Positions 1 through 10,089 of a stretch of 64,000 nt of DNA are shown here, in pieces. Position 1 is the first letter of the stretch; each line of letters starts with the position of its first letter. Made by a program: the position numbers and the translations under genes. Source of the stretch: Bombyx mori. Taxonomy: Eukaryota; Arthropoda; Insecta; Lepidoptera; Bombycidae. The notes under the pieces are model-generated. The model saw only the letters and a program-made list of their open reading frames with translations. It did no database searches and was not told the DNA's origin. Location of the stretch: positions 13,037,501-13,101,500 of the forward strand of contig NC_085121.1 of assembly GCF_030269925.1 (NCBI RefSeq), written 5' to 3'.

Positions 1-25
1 CTACAATATGTACCTACGTATTTAA

Positions 26-340
26 TCTATATATATAAAAGAAAGTCGTGTTAGTTACACTATTTATAACTCAGGAACGGCTGAACTGATTTGGCTGAAA
101 ATTGGTGAGGAGGTAGCTTAAAACCAGGAGAAGGACATAGGATTTTTATCACGTTCCCGTGGGACGCGACATGAAACGTGGTATAACAAAACGCAACTGA
201 TAGGGAATAACAAAACGCAACTGACAGCTAAACGTAATATATTCTATGGTTAATTATTATTATAGTAGAATTTTGAAGTTGACCGGTTGATGTGTTTGGA
301 ACAAACCGTGTGGCGGAACAAAGTTCGCCGGGTCCACTAG
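26..340 (+). mobile_element. Non-autonomous Helitron
   Basis: It begins with TC (TCTATATATATAAAAG) and ends with CTAG. About 11 bases before the end lies a stem-loop, GGCGgAAC-aaa-GTTCGCC, the hairpin-then-CTRR arrangement of Helitron 3' ends. There is no helicase/Rep coding capacity. An 18-base unit (ataacaaaacgcaactga) is duplicated near position 185-225. The next element starts at the following base. Confidence 0.65.
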
Positions 341-754
341 TCTATACTAATATTATAAAGAGGAAAGATTTGTTTGTTTGTTTGTATTGAATAGGCTCCG
401 AAACTACTGAACCGATTTGAAAAATTCTTTCACTGTTTGAAAGCTACACTATTCACGAGTGACATAGGCTGTAAACTTTTTAAAAATAAAATAGGGATCC
501 TTACTAATACTCCAATAATGTAAAAAAATTACCCAAAATATTATTTACATCGCGTGCCCTGCGAAAACTATTGATTATAGAATCAAATAATTTACTACGA
601 CTTTGTAGAACACATTATTATTTACAAAAAGTGTCGCGACAGCATACCTCTAACTATGGCGCAGTGTTCTTTTATTTAAAAAAATAAAACAAGGTCAAAT
701 ATCGTTGAAATTTTTGTTAAAGACCCGAGCGGAGCCGGAATGGGCCTCTATATA
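341..754 (+). mobile_element. Helitron-like element, decayed 3' end
   Basis: The 5' end TCTATACTAATATTATAAAG, followed by a GTTT-repeat stretch and 'gaataggctccgaaactactg', matches the copies at 47415-47636 and 24020-24246. The 3' side reads gcggagccggaatgggcctctat, a degraded version of the usual hairpin plus CTAG. The interior differs from the other copies, so it may be a longer sub-family. No open frame was found. Confidence 0.5.
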
Positions 755-1119
755 CTATATAATCGTAAACATACTCTCATCTGTTTATCCGTGCATCTGT
801 GAACGGTGTACAAGATAATAGCTAAAGCAATTTGGATTTAATTTTCATTGATGGGCCAATTTTAATTAAAGCCCTAACGGTTCGCAATTAACATTTAGAA
901 TATGCGACGTGAGACTTATCGGGATAATGGATTCTGCCGTAATCTGGATTAGCATGCCGCTGATGTTAGTCTATGTGAAAATGGATATTTCAAGACGCAC
1001 CGCTCTTCAGATTATTCCGACTATTTTTGTTAAATATATTCAAAAGCTACTTTATCAAAACGTGATTCGCAGAATAAAAAAAATGCTTCGTCTGAAATTA
1101 GAAATATACTTATTATAAA
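755..1119. other. Unassigned stretch with a short open frame
   Basis: A 69-codon plus-strand frame (909-1118) has no recognisable motif and ends at the boundary of the next Helitron. It could be a relic of the coding part of a larger rolling-circle or other transposon. I see no family match. Confidence 0.3.
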
Positions 1120-1338
1120 CTAGCCGTACTCGCCCGCTTCGCTGGGCATTAAAAATTAACTATATTATTCACTGTCATTATTATTAGGGCGACCAACACA
1201 CATATAAATATTAGCCTATCCATTAAGTACATGTATTTTCTACGTGGATACCAAGTTTCAAGTCAATCGGATCCATGGTTCAGTAGTTATAACGGAACAT
1301 CCATAAAAACCACTGTAGATTTATATATTAGTATATAA
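1120..1338 (-). mobile_element. Helitron-like element, family J
   Basis: Read on the minus strand it ends ...GCCCAGCGAAGCGGGCGAG...CTAG, with a GCCC/GGGC stem. The same sequence recurs at 11014-11231 (minus) and, more diverged, 34074-34331 (plus). The shared core includes 'attagcctatccattaagtacatg' and 'gttcagtagtt.taacggaacatcc'. The 5' end stops at the left edge of the Tc1 element, suggesting that element landed in or beside it. Confidence 0.6.
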
Positions 1339-1351
1339 ACTACTCAAAACA

Positions 1352-2826
1352 AAATAGGGCCCACCATGTTTTATAAATAAATTTTACCGATTCTTTTTCT
1401 TTTTTCAGTTTTTATGATTAGGAATGAATAAATTAAGGTTTTCGAAAGTGTGTGAACATTAACAAGAGTTAGTTTTGCTTATTTTATGGACTTTAGTCAA
1501 TATTTACAGTTTTTAGGAAAGTTGACAGAAATTATTTATTTAAGTAAAGTTTGATTTTGATTTTTATTATTGACTAAATCAATGAGTTTGATGGTGCTTA
1601 ATAGCGAGTAGGTCCTCCTCTATTCCATATGCACTCTCTGAATCTGTCTGGGACACTTTCAATCGAGTGGGTGATGTTTTCCTCGGGTATTCGCTCCCAA
1701 CACAATTTTAGGGCGTTTATGAGCTCTTGTCGATTAGTCACATTACTGAAGTTCGATTTGAGGCTTTTTTTCAATTGGTCCCATAAATGTTCAATAGGGT
1801 TAACATCGGGACTCATGGCCGGCCATGGTAAAACCGTAATATTGGCTTCAGAGAGAGCTCTCTGTGTTGTTCGCGCTGTATGTGGGCGAGCATTGTCTTG
1901 CATAAAGACGAAGTTTTCACCCACTCTTTGTGAAAATGGGATGACATGGAGCCAAATTATTCGATCGACATACCGGGAGGCAGTTATGGAGCCTTCTTCC
2001 AGAATTACCAGCTCAGTTTTACCGAACAAGCTTATTCCAGCCCACACCATAACATTTGGACCTCCAAAACAATCCCTTTCACGTATGCAAGGTTCTGAAA
2101 AACGTTCTCCTTCTCTTCTCCACACGCGCACTCGACGATCATCGCAGAAAAACTTCACTTTACTTTCGTCCGTAAAGAGTACATTTCTCCCATTGTCCAT
2201 TGTCCACTTCACATGCTCGCGAGCAAACCTCAAACGTGCTGCACGATGCGCTCTTGTCAATTTTAGACGAATAACACGAAATCTGGAACGTTGTCCGTCT
2301 TCATGGAGCCGATTTCGAATGGTTTGATCACCGATTCGTGTGCCAGACGATTGCCGCAGTCAATTTTGTAAGACGCGGGCGGGAATCGTGCGCTCTCGAC
2401 GTGCAGTCAATCTGATATACCGGTCTTCCTGGACGGTTGTAGCTCGCACTCGTCCTGATCCAGGTCTCCTCGTGATACTACCTGTCTCTAAAAAACGTTC
2501 CCACGCGTTTCGAATAGCTCGTCGCGACACACCAAGACGTCTTGCCACTGATCTCTGAGATTCTCCCTCCTGAAGCATAAACACTGCTCTTGTTGCTGTT
2601 TCCACATCCATATGACGCCGAGAACCAGGCATAATGATCGCGAGTAACACCGAAATCAAGTCAAAATGAAAAAAGTAGACGTGCGACTGTAACACTCAGA
2701 ATGTGACTGAGGGTACAAGTGACTGAGAATTTGAGTACAATACTTCGAAATGCTTAACTTCACTATTTACTACCCAACAATTTCTTTTAGACGAAATTCG
2801 AGATTTACTTAAAGTGGGCCCTATTT
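1352..2826 (-). mobile_element. Tc1-like DNA transposon
   Basis: A 13-bp perfect inverted repeat, AAATAGGGCCCAC at 1352-1364 and its complement at 2814-2826, brackets a single transposase reading frame on the minus strand. The total of about 1.5 kb is normal for Tc1 elements. The right end runs into a 20-base T tract, and true outer ends may extend to about 1341 and 2843. TA target duplications are plausible but cannot be fixed because the flanks are AT-rich. Confidence 0.85.
1598..2632 (-). pseudogene. Tc1-family DD34E transposase with one stop
   Basis: This is a cut-and-paste transposase acting on the element's own terminal repeats. The frame is about 344 codons, the usual Tc1 length, starting at the ATG at 2630-2632 (MPGSRRHMD). 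The N-terminal ~60 residues form a paired-like helix-turn-helix (QRSVARRLGVSRRAI) for DNA binding. The C-terminal domain shows all three catalytic acids: D in LFTDES, D in QDNARPH, and E in NPIEHLWD, with 34 residues between the last two. A single TGA at 2360-2362, about residue 91, interrupts the frame; reading continues in the same frame on both sides, so there is no frameshift. The stop falls before the catalytic core, so the copy is probably inactive, but its completeness implies recent arrival. A 232-codon plus-strand frame over the same DNA is a shadow. Confidence 0.9.
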
Positions 2827-3222
2827 TTTTTTTTTTTTTTTTATAATATACGATAAACTAACAAACTTTTACTGGTGGTAGGACGTCTTCTGAGCACACA
2901 TGAACCATGCTCATCTGACGTGAAGCATCAATACGGTTCTTTTAGGTTACGTTCGTTACCTTTCTTTTTGAAGGTTGGTAAAATAATCTAAGTTTCATTT
3001 AAAATGGTATTGTTTCGTGGCTGCTTCCTTAAAAGCCACGAACAAGGTAAAGTTAGGGAACAAAAAATAAAATTGCAAAATTTCACCGACCCAAACTTAA
3101 CCGTCACATAAATTCATATTTTTATTGTTTCAGAAGTCGAACGCAGACGACGCACGAACCAGCGGCCCGGCTGACGATCATTGATTATCCAAGGTCTACC
3201 ATTCAAGCAAGCTATAGTAAGG
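2827..3222. other. Tc1 right flank with a Bm1 5' stub
   Basis: After the T tract, positions 2869-2900 (actggtggtaggacgtcttc) match the start of the Bm1 body, so this is a short Bm1 remnant on the plus strand. The rest is AT-rich and unassigned. Confidence 0.4.
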
Positions 3223-3468
3223 TTTTTTTTTTATTGCTTAGATGGGTGGACGAGCTCACAGCCCCCCTGGTGTTAAGTGGTTACTGGAGCCCATAGACAT
3301 CCACAACGTAAATGCGCCACCCACCTTGAGATATAAGTTCTAAGGTCTCAAGTATAGTTATAACGGCTGCCCCACTCTTCAAACCGAAACGCATTACTGC
3401 TTCACGGCAGAAATACGCAGGGTGGTGGTACCCACCCGCGCGGACTCACAAGAGGTCCTACCACCAGT
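3223..3468 (-). repeat. Bm1-type SINE, lacks tRNA head
   Basis: The left end is the oligo(A) tail read as T, then 'attgcttagatgggtggacg'. The right end is 'aggtcctaccaccagtaa'. The body matches the other copies almost throughout. The tRNA-related 5' part is missing, typical of 5'-truncated retroposition. Confidence 0.85.
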
Positions 3469-3564
3469 AAGTGGTATACTTGGTTTCGTATACTTGTCAG
3501 AAAATATGGTCTAATGTTAAACATGTCAAAAGAAACGGACAAAGAGTGGTTTGTCCATTCATAC

Positions 3565-3708
3565 CTTGCAACGTCCGCCTGGTGGAGAGCATTAGTTCAG
3601 CAGTCCTTACGGTGGATATCGCAATGCTCTCTTCGGCTGTTCGGCGTAATGCTGCTCTGAGGTTTGCTTCCCGCCCTCGACCACAGCACTGACCACCGCA
3701 TATTTGAC
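3565..3708 (-). CDS. Internal exon of a glypican (dally-type)
   Basis: Glypicans are GPI-anchored heparan sulphate proteoglycans that shape Wnt, Hedgehog and BMP gradients. Seen: on the minus strand a pyrimidine-rich acceptor ending TTGTTCTCAG precedes 3708, and a donor CAAG|GTATGA follows 3565. The 144 bp between is open, with a split codon at each end (phase 1 in and out). The peptide starts GQICGGQCCGRGREANLR and ends ELMLSTRRTLQ. Known: glypican N-termini carry IC-x(3-5)-CC then an E-x-x-L about five residues later. From memory Drosophila dally reads ICGG-x-CC with E-x-x-L-R at the same spacing. The exon is clearly richer in G+C than its flanks. It has no start or stop codon of its own, so it is one middle piece of the gene. 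dally-like (dlp) is the alternative. Neighbouring exons were not found in the window. Confidence 0.7.
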
Positions 3709-3850
3709 CTGAGAACAATTAAATACACTTTATTTCAACTATTTCACTTTATTTAACTTTATTTCAATACTTTATTACAAAACGGAAGCATAAAAATAAC
3801 AAACATTTTCGAAATAAACTTAAGGGTTACTATCAGGAGTTTGTCTCGGT

Positions 3851-3930
3851 ATTTTTATTTTCATGACATTATTTCCGATGATTCGAATCCTGTAAGACTT
3901 TTATGGTCACGGACGACTAAGGTTTTGTTT
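3851..3930 (+). repeat. Copy of short motif family N
   Basis: The stretch 'catgacattatttccgatg...ttatggtcacggacgac' resembles segments at 48050-48114, 53701-53760 and 56811-56880. The core is GAATACTTTACAG-TTTCGTGGTCACGG. All four copies are on the plus strand. Its origin is unknown. Confidence 0.45.
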
Positions 3931-4167
3931 GCCGACTTTGTTGTTGTAATCCGTGAAAAGGTTTAGGCTGTAGAGCGTCCCAAAGAATTAGACGTACCCT
4001 TGAAAAAACGTTACCTTCATTCGGCAGTCGGGTAAGAAGTTAGTTCCCTAGAAGGCTTACTTTGGATCTGCCCAAAATTACGTTCATCGTCATTTATTAT
4101 TCAAACCTGAGACAAAAACTAATCTAAGCTCTTTCATTTATTCAGATACCACATTTAAATTATCAAG

Positions 4168-4345
4168 GTCGTCGTGGCCTAAAGTATTAAGACGTCCGGT
4201 GCATTCGTATCGAGCGATGCATCGGTGTTCGAATCCCGCAGGCAATTGGTAACTTGCCTTTTTCTAAGGAAATACGTACTTAACCAATATTCACGATTGA
4301 CTTCCACGGTGAAGGAATAACATCGTGGAATAAAAATCAAACAAA
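4168..4345 (+). repeat. Bm1 tRNA-like head only
   Basis: It begins gtcgtcgtggcctaaag (pol III A-box-like) and has the B box GGTGTTCGAATCC at about 4228-4240. It then runs through 'cacgattgacttccacggtgaagg' to 'aataaaaatcaaac' and stops before the Bm1 body. It is the head half of a Bm1 without its 3' half. The A box differs from the full-length copy by an inserted T. Confidence 0.75.
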
Positions 4346-4727
4346 AAACAATTTAGAAAGCTGACTCAATTTCACCAAACAATCAAAGCTCAAAAACATA
4401 TTAAGTTATAGCTTTCCCCTCTACTGTTCAATCTGTGGGTAAGTGTAAATTGTACAAGACATAGGCCACGGTGACAGCTGTCAGACTGACGAGGGTTCCC
4501 GTTGACCTCAGAAGCTCTATGCCTTAATGACTGAACTGAAGTGTACTCGTGTACCGGTTCGAATACGATGTTTTTGTTGACGTATACATGTATATACATG
4601 TGTCTGAAGCCTGTTGACCTTCAGACCCGAGACCGCACACTTCAAAGCGTACCGTAGAATTGCTTTGAAAGATCAGACAGACGCGGATTTTAATGCGCTA
4701 CCAGCAATGGCTTAGATGTAGCCTGTA
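4346..4727. other. Unassigned
   Basis: Mixed-composition sequence with no repeat from elsewhere in the window and no convincing reading frame. Confidence 0.3.
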
Positions 4728-5275
4728 TACTTAGTGCGAGTTTCTTAGCGTTCTCGATAGCTTAAAAGTTATCTCAAATTTGTACGCAGTGGGCCATGCC
4801 CGATCCTGTAGACCGAATGGTAAACAGTTGACGTTGCCCAAAACACGTCATTATGGATCCTCCCGAGCCATTAACGGTGCTTTTAGGTACCACAAGCACC
4901 GGTCACCGTCCTGGTCGCTTATGTCGAAGGGCTCGACCAGCGAATTAACCAATAGACACAGCCCACTGAGTTTCTCGCCGGATCTTCTCAGTGGGTCGCG
5001 TTTCCGATCCGGTGGTAGATTCTGCGAAGCACTGCTCTTGCTGGGGCCAGTGTTAGCATCACTCCGGTTTGTTGAGCCCCGTGAGCTCACCTACTAGTTA
5101 ACGTTACGCTGAAATAGCCTCTCAAGGCTATTAGCTTAGGCAGGAAAAAAAAAAAACGCAGTGGAACAGCGCCCCTAGGGGCAAACGTAGGCAAATATTC
5201 CAACTCCATACAAATTCGAATTAACTTTTACGCTATCGAGAACGTTAAAACAATCACACTAAGCGCACTGGGCTA
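4728..5275. mobile_element. Hairpin MITE, family F, split by insertion
   Basis: The left arm (cttagtgcgagtttcttagcgttctcgatag...) and right arm (...gctatcgagaacgttaaaacaatcacactaag) are inverted repeats of about 58 bp. They surround a short centre with 'cagcgcccctaggggc'. The element should be about 175 bp but is opened by a LINE-tail insertion at 4793-5155, flanked by the 9-bp duplication ACGCAGTGG (4784-4792 and 5156-5164). Relatives lie at 35571-35709 and, as half, 14046-14158. Confidence 0.75.
4793..5155 (+). repeat. Non-LTR 3' tail, family B (BMC1-like?)
   Basis: A 5'-truncated copy ending 'gcttaggcagg' plus twelve A. Diagnostic core: 'cccactgagtttctcgccgg', 'ggtggtagattctgcgaagca', 'gtgagctcacctactagtt'. 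Perfect 9-bp target duplications and an A tail show target-primed reverse transcription. I believe this is a Bombyx LINE 3' end of the BMC1/L1 kind, but the name is uncertain. Open frames inside it are not genes. Confidence 0.8.
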
Positions 5276-5684
5276 ATTGTATAATATAATACAACGTGCC
5301 CATGTGAAATGTTTTTATGTCTTTGTTAACTCATGTTCGCCGGTTTGCGCAGAATGCAAAATAAGTTCTTACCTAAGTTCACATATCTAACTCAGTATGT
5401 TCAATATAAAAGTTCTTAATACTTGTTCACAATGGCGGGTCGGTGATTTTCCGCGTTAGACGGATTTGTTGCGGGCCCGTCAGCAAATGTTTTAGATTTC
5501 AAAAAAATTATGGCTCAAATTATTACATCAGCGTAACAGTCCTAAGTAATTGGAAAGACGATTGAGCATTGTGAATCAGATTCATTAAAATAGATCGCAT
5601 CAGCAAGATCTCCACTGCTGAAGTTGCAGGCATGTATATCTTTTTGGTGAGTATCGGCCCAGTTTTATTAATTTATTATTAGGG
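5276..5684. other. Unassigned
   Basis: AT-rich flank with no repeat shared with the rest of the window and no coding signal. Confidence 0.3.
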
Positions 5685-6000
5685 TTACTGGTGGTAGAAC
5701 GGTGGTAACTCTGCCATTGCCGGTCCCAAGCCCAGATGAGAAAAGCGGAGGGTTGGCGGATGGTATGCCACCTACCCAGCCGTAAAAATATAACGCCGAG
5801 CAACGGGCGGCGCCCAAGTAACCCAAACTAGGGCTTCAGTAGCCCAGACGAACTAAATCGCCTCTGAAATTCTGCTGTGGAAGGACGCTCGAACCCACCA
5901 CTAGTACTTTTCCCAAGAAAACCTTTACGTATGTACTCCGTAAAGGTCACGATCCCCAGCACTGAGGAATACGACGCACGGAGGAGGGGGTGGTAAAACG
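5685..6000. repeat. Degenerate LINE-like and SINE remnants
   Basis: 'ttactggtggtagaacggtgg' at 5688-5706 resembles a Bm1 start. From there to 'ccccagcactgaggaatacgacgcac' (5955-5980) the GC-rich text resembles widespread lepidopteran non-LTR 3' sequence. Short frames on both strands are interrupted. Classification is from memory only. Confidence 0.35.
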
Positions 6001-6004
6001 AATA

Positions 6005-6080
6005 CTGTCGGCACAGAGACATACGTATAATGCATTTCGGTTTGAAGGGTCGGATACCTGCTATACAGTACAATCAAAAT
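6005..6080 (+). repeat. Diverged Bm1 fragment
   Basis: 'taatgcatttcggtttgaagggtcgg' matches the Bm1 body segment 'taatgcgtttcggtttgaaggg'. The flanks have decayed, so this is an old copy. Confidence 0.55.
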
Positions 6081-6199
6081 ATCGACCTCGTGGCGGCATT
6101 CGCGCCGCGATGTCCATGGAAACAAATAAGAATCAGGGATATGCACATGTCCAATCAGCTAACAAAAAAATCCCGAAATTCTATTTCATTCGAGGATTT

Positions 6200-7639
6200 T
6201 AGACATGTGTAAGTTGATTCTTTACATTGTCTTGATAATTGTTTATACTTAGTTCATTTTACGATTAATGGTGTAATATAATAGTACAATGTACTGAATG
6301 TACAAAGCAGCTATTCATGAAATGATCAATGAATCATAAAGAGGTGGAATGAATGATAGCCGTGCAACTATTGTTAGTAAATATTTTGTTATGAGTAGAT
6401 TATTTTGAGTAGACGACAACACGGGGAGTGTTAACTCGAATCACGATATTGCAGTAAAAGAAAATCAACTCAAAATTTGTTAGTGTTTCTCGGTTCAACG
6501 AATTTCGTCGCATTGGACGGCATCCAAACAGTATAACGAATAAATGGCGAACGGAAAACGGTTTAACTCGCGGCCGCCAACATTCTGAAATACATACATA
6601 TCTACGCTCCCTATATTTATGTATCCGTTTATACTTAAACACTTCGATGGATTTGAGTGCATTCTATTGTTTTGGAAAATTTTCCCGTCCGCATCTTTCT
6701 TATATATTTTTTTTTTGGAGTTTATGGCCTGGTATCTAGACCTTTAGGCCAAGTCTTAAGTACATCTTTCTTATACAGGCTTGAAACGGGTTGCCATGTT
6801 TAAAAAAAAACTTGCTATAATAAATAATATGTTTAAAATTTTAAGTTTAATGAAACTATTACTGCTTACTTTTTGGCTAATAATCAAAATTAAATTGCAA
6901 ATAAAAAATTTTAAAATTAGGTTTGTGATGTTTTAACTAAATTTTTACATGAAAAACTTTTGATAAAAAAAAACAGATATATGTATTTTGTTTTTAGCAT
7001 TCTAATAAGACGATTTTTATATGACATATTTTAACTATATCTTCTTAAAATTAAATATACAAACGGGTTACCCAAGGACAAGTAACAAAGTTCTGTATTA
7101 CAAAACAGTAATAAATTCCGAAATGGTTTTCAGCAAATTATATACATATAAGAGTATTCAAATTTCAACCCCTTTGCTAATCGCAGTACGTCGACGGGGC
7201 TCGTTCATAGCGAGTTGAACGTTCTATCGATTTCTTTCCTATCATAAAGAGAGGTGACGTAAAGAACTTTACGAAGCTTTTATGCGCTGCAGTATTTTCC
7301 AATACGGGTGCGGGCAGCAGTAGATTTTTAGTTTATGACCACGGGCCGCTATATAAAAATCGATATTCGCATTACTTTTTATGTTTTCCGGACCGCAGAG
7401 TGAGGACATGAACGAATTGATACTGTCTAGTTAGGCAGTTGTCGCAGAAATAGAAGAGGCCATGTCGAGCTCTTTTTTTGCTTTTAAAAAGAACTGCTGT
7501 TCACCATTTGCTGTTTCGAATGTGGCCTAACTTTCATTCGATAAATAAACATGCTTAGTGCTTTTATTATTATAGCTTATTTCCACTCAACAATGCAATT
7601 ATATATCAAATTATAAACTAGTTATTTCTTCTTTTTTTC
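6200..7639. other. AT-rich intron-like stretch with a TATA motif
   Basis: No family seen elsewhere in the window and no convincing gene. A TATATAAA at 7350-7357 follows a locally GC-rich segment (gggtgcgggcagcag, cacgggccgc). It could be a plus-strand core promoter, but no initiator of the insect TCAGT type lies at the expected distance. Confidence 0.3.
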
Positions 7640-7800
7640 TTTGTATGGCCCCTTCTGGGGTAAAAAAAGCCTCCTAAATCTTTTTCCACCTTTCCCTGTC
7701 CTTGGCCAAATGCATCAAACTTTTCCAGCAGTCTTTATTATATCATCGACCCAGCTTTTTTTCTGTCTCCCCACATTTCGTTTGCCAAAAAGCATACTAG
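7640..7800 (-). pseudogene. RTE-type LINE reverse transcriptase C-terminus
   Basis: Minus-strand translation gives KKSWVDDIIKTAGK in one frame and, after a stop and frame change, MHLAKDRERWKK then EAF in another. The W-x-D-D-I ... R-x-x-W pattern is the extreme C-terminus of RTE/BovB-type endonuclease-reverse transcriptases. Only about 50 residues remain, with at least one frameshift and stops. It is a different lineage from 21325-21697. Confidence 0.7.
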
Positions 7801-8502
7801 TGTTTATTGCACTGGAACGCTAGACGGAGATTTGCCAATTTAGTGTCAAATTGATACCGAGGGTCGTTGACATCATACAGGGGCCTTCTTGAGACGTGAT
7901 ATAAAACTGTGTTATACCATAATATGTCCTCACAAAAGCAAAAAGTTTAGCTACATCTTGGCTTCGTTTGGAATTCACACTGCTTCGCTGGTGCCGGCAC
8001 AAATACAAAATAATAATAAACGTTTTTCAAGTCTCGACTAGATCTATTTCAGGGCGCCGCAAAAAATAAACTGCGAATTGTACAAAAGCGAGCCGCTGCT
8101 ATCCTCGTCTAGATATCACAGAACAATGCGCGACCGCAGCCTTGAACCTGTCCACGGTACACCGACACTTAAATAATGCGCGTTTTACACGTTGCCCGTC
8201 GAAATATCAATATCAAAGTGGATTCGTACCAAAACTAATATATAAGTTAACTAATAGTTAAGTTTTTTTTAATAGTTTAAAGTAATTTTTTCTGATTTTG
8301 AAACGGGGGATTTTTTTTTTGTTTAAATATGGGTTACTGATCAAATCAATAATTTGCTGATAAACGATTGGTACATTTTTACGACAATATTTCTTTTATT
8401 TAATGCTGAAGCCATTTAGTTTTGTGACCGTAAATATGTTTGTTAAATTTTGAAAGAAACGTAAAATGTGAATAACAATTTCAGCACATTTATTTCGGCA
8501 CT
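7801..8502. other. Unassigned AT-rich stretch
   Basis: No repeat shared with the rest of the window and no coding signal. Several T tracts lie at 8265-8322. Confidence 0.3.
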
Positions 8503-8960
8503 TTTTTTTTCCTACCTAAGCTGATGCCTTGAGAGGGTATTTCAGCGGAACCTTAACTAGTAGATGAGCTCACGGGGCTCAAACCGACGAAGTTGCTAAC
8601 ACGAACCCTAGCAAGAGCCGTGCTTCGCAGAATCTACCACCAGATCGGAAACGCGACCCACTGAGAAGATCCGGCGAGAAACTCAGTGGGCTGTGTCTGA
8701 GGGTTAATTTACTCGTCGCGACCTTCGTCGCAAGCGACAGGTTCGACGAAAACGGTGACAGGTGCTTGAGGTACCTAAAAGCACCATTAGTGGATCGGAA
8801 GGATCCGAAATGACGTGTTTGGGGCGACGTCGACTGCTTTCCATTCTTTCCGCAGGATCGGGAATGTAGTTACCGGTGGCCACGATGAGAGGGTTCTCGT
8901 GTCGTGCCGCTTTATCGAAGTGAATTCGGCACAGTGAACAGAAAGCTCACTGCTGAAAAA
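8503..8960 (-). repeat. Non-LTR 3' tail, family B, longest copy
   Basis: It starts at the T tract 8504-8512 followed by 'cctacctaagctgatg' and carries the whole family B core. It continues past 'ggatccgaaatgacgtg' for about 150 bases that the other copies lack. It is therefore the least 5'-truncated member and best shows what lies upstream in the parent element. No stop-free frame long enough to be protein was found. Confidence 0.75.
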
Positions 8961-9138
8961 CAAATACAAAGATTCGTTATGTTGAGGGGATAGAAAATTA
9001 GAAATAATAATGTGCTTTCATCCTTTATTCTAAAATTAATAATTGAATTTCATGATGAAATACCAAAACCCGACAACGAACGCTCTTTTTATTATTAGCT
9101 ACGAGTATGTTGAAAACTTTTGTTTTATGAAGGAATGA

Positions 9139-9362
9139 TTACTAGAGGCCCGATGGCCTTTACAGTTTCACGAGGACAGGTGGGCGAGCAAAGGCTCAGC
9201 CAGGAGGGGTGGGATTTGCTAACAGTTTCCCGAGTGCCTCCCAAGGGAAGCTAACAGCTCAAAAGCAGCTGCTTCGGCAATGCATCTACTACCGGATGGA
9301 AATGACGACCCGCTGAGAAGATCGGGCGAGAAGTTCAAAGGGCTTGTTGAAAAGTGTTCAAT
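9139..9362 (-). repeat. Non-LTR tail, family D
   Basis: Shares 'gtttcac.agg.caggtgggcg', 'ggctcagccaggaggggtgggatttgctaac' and a family-B-like end (ccggat..gaa...cgacccgctgagaagat) with 46918-47235. It looks like a sister family of B with a different 3' end. It is diverged from its partner copy. Confidence 0.6.
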
Positions 9363-9419
9363 GCACGCTTGATATTGGGCCTGTTGCAAAACGCCAGCAA
9401 GCAACACACATCCGCATTA

Positions 9420-10089
9420 TGTTTATTTAATTTACGTATCAAAAACACATAACTATCTACTGACTATTTCACAACTAGACATGTGTAAACAGGCCTCCAA
9501 ACATAAATGTAGTCGACACGTGGCTGGTAGTCTGTCTAGAGTTTCAGTGGAATTATTTTCAAGTCTTTCAAATGATTTCAAATACGTCATCGCCAAAACG
9601 ACTCGTTTTTTTTAAATTATCATTAAAGTTTTTGCTACTGTGACACGTATTTGGCCGAAACCAATTAATTATATTTGTTGGTTTTACAGAAGACAGTCCG
9701 TCGTCAGTTCAATCGGGATTGACGCATTTTGTTTATTTTAATATACAGAACACGTTTAGTTATTTTTAATTCGAAACTTATTTATAGTTTTAGTTGGATA
9801 ATTCCGTATTATTGTAGATATAAAAAATTTTGAAATTATAATTTTTGCAAGGAAATTATCGTTCTGTCAACGCTTGCCACGGTTTCATTATACACTTTGA
9901 TCTTTTCGTATTTCACTTTCAATTTCAGTAGATTTCTTTGACGATTTAAATGATTTTCTTCATTAAAATGAAAATGTGAGGGAAAGGCTTCATCTTAAAT
10001 CAAATAAGGTATAAAAACAAATTAGTTTATTATATTTACAGTGGATGATACGGTGGTTTCTAAATCTTAAGCAGCGTGAATATAGATAA
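9420..10089. other. Unassigned AT-rich stretch
   Basis: Nothing recognised; no frame above 60 codons and no repeat shared within the window. Confidence 0.3.

Noticed and set aside
1629..2327. 232-codon plus-strand open frame
   Set aside because: It is the antisense shadow of the Tc1 transposase; the minus strand carries the catalytic motifs.
4780..5097. 105-codon plus frame
   Set aside because: It lies wholly within a family B LINE tail; equivalent frames recur in the other copies and are not conserved as protein.
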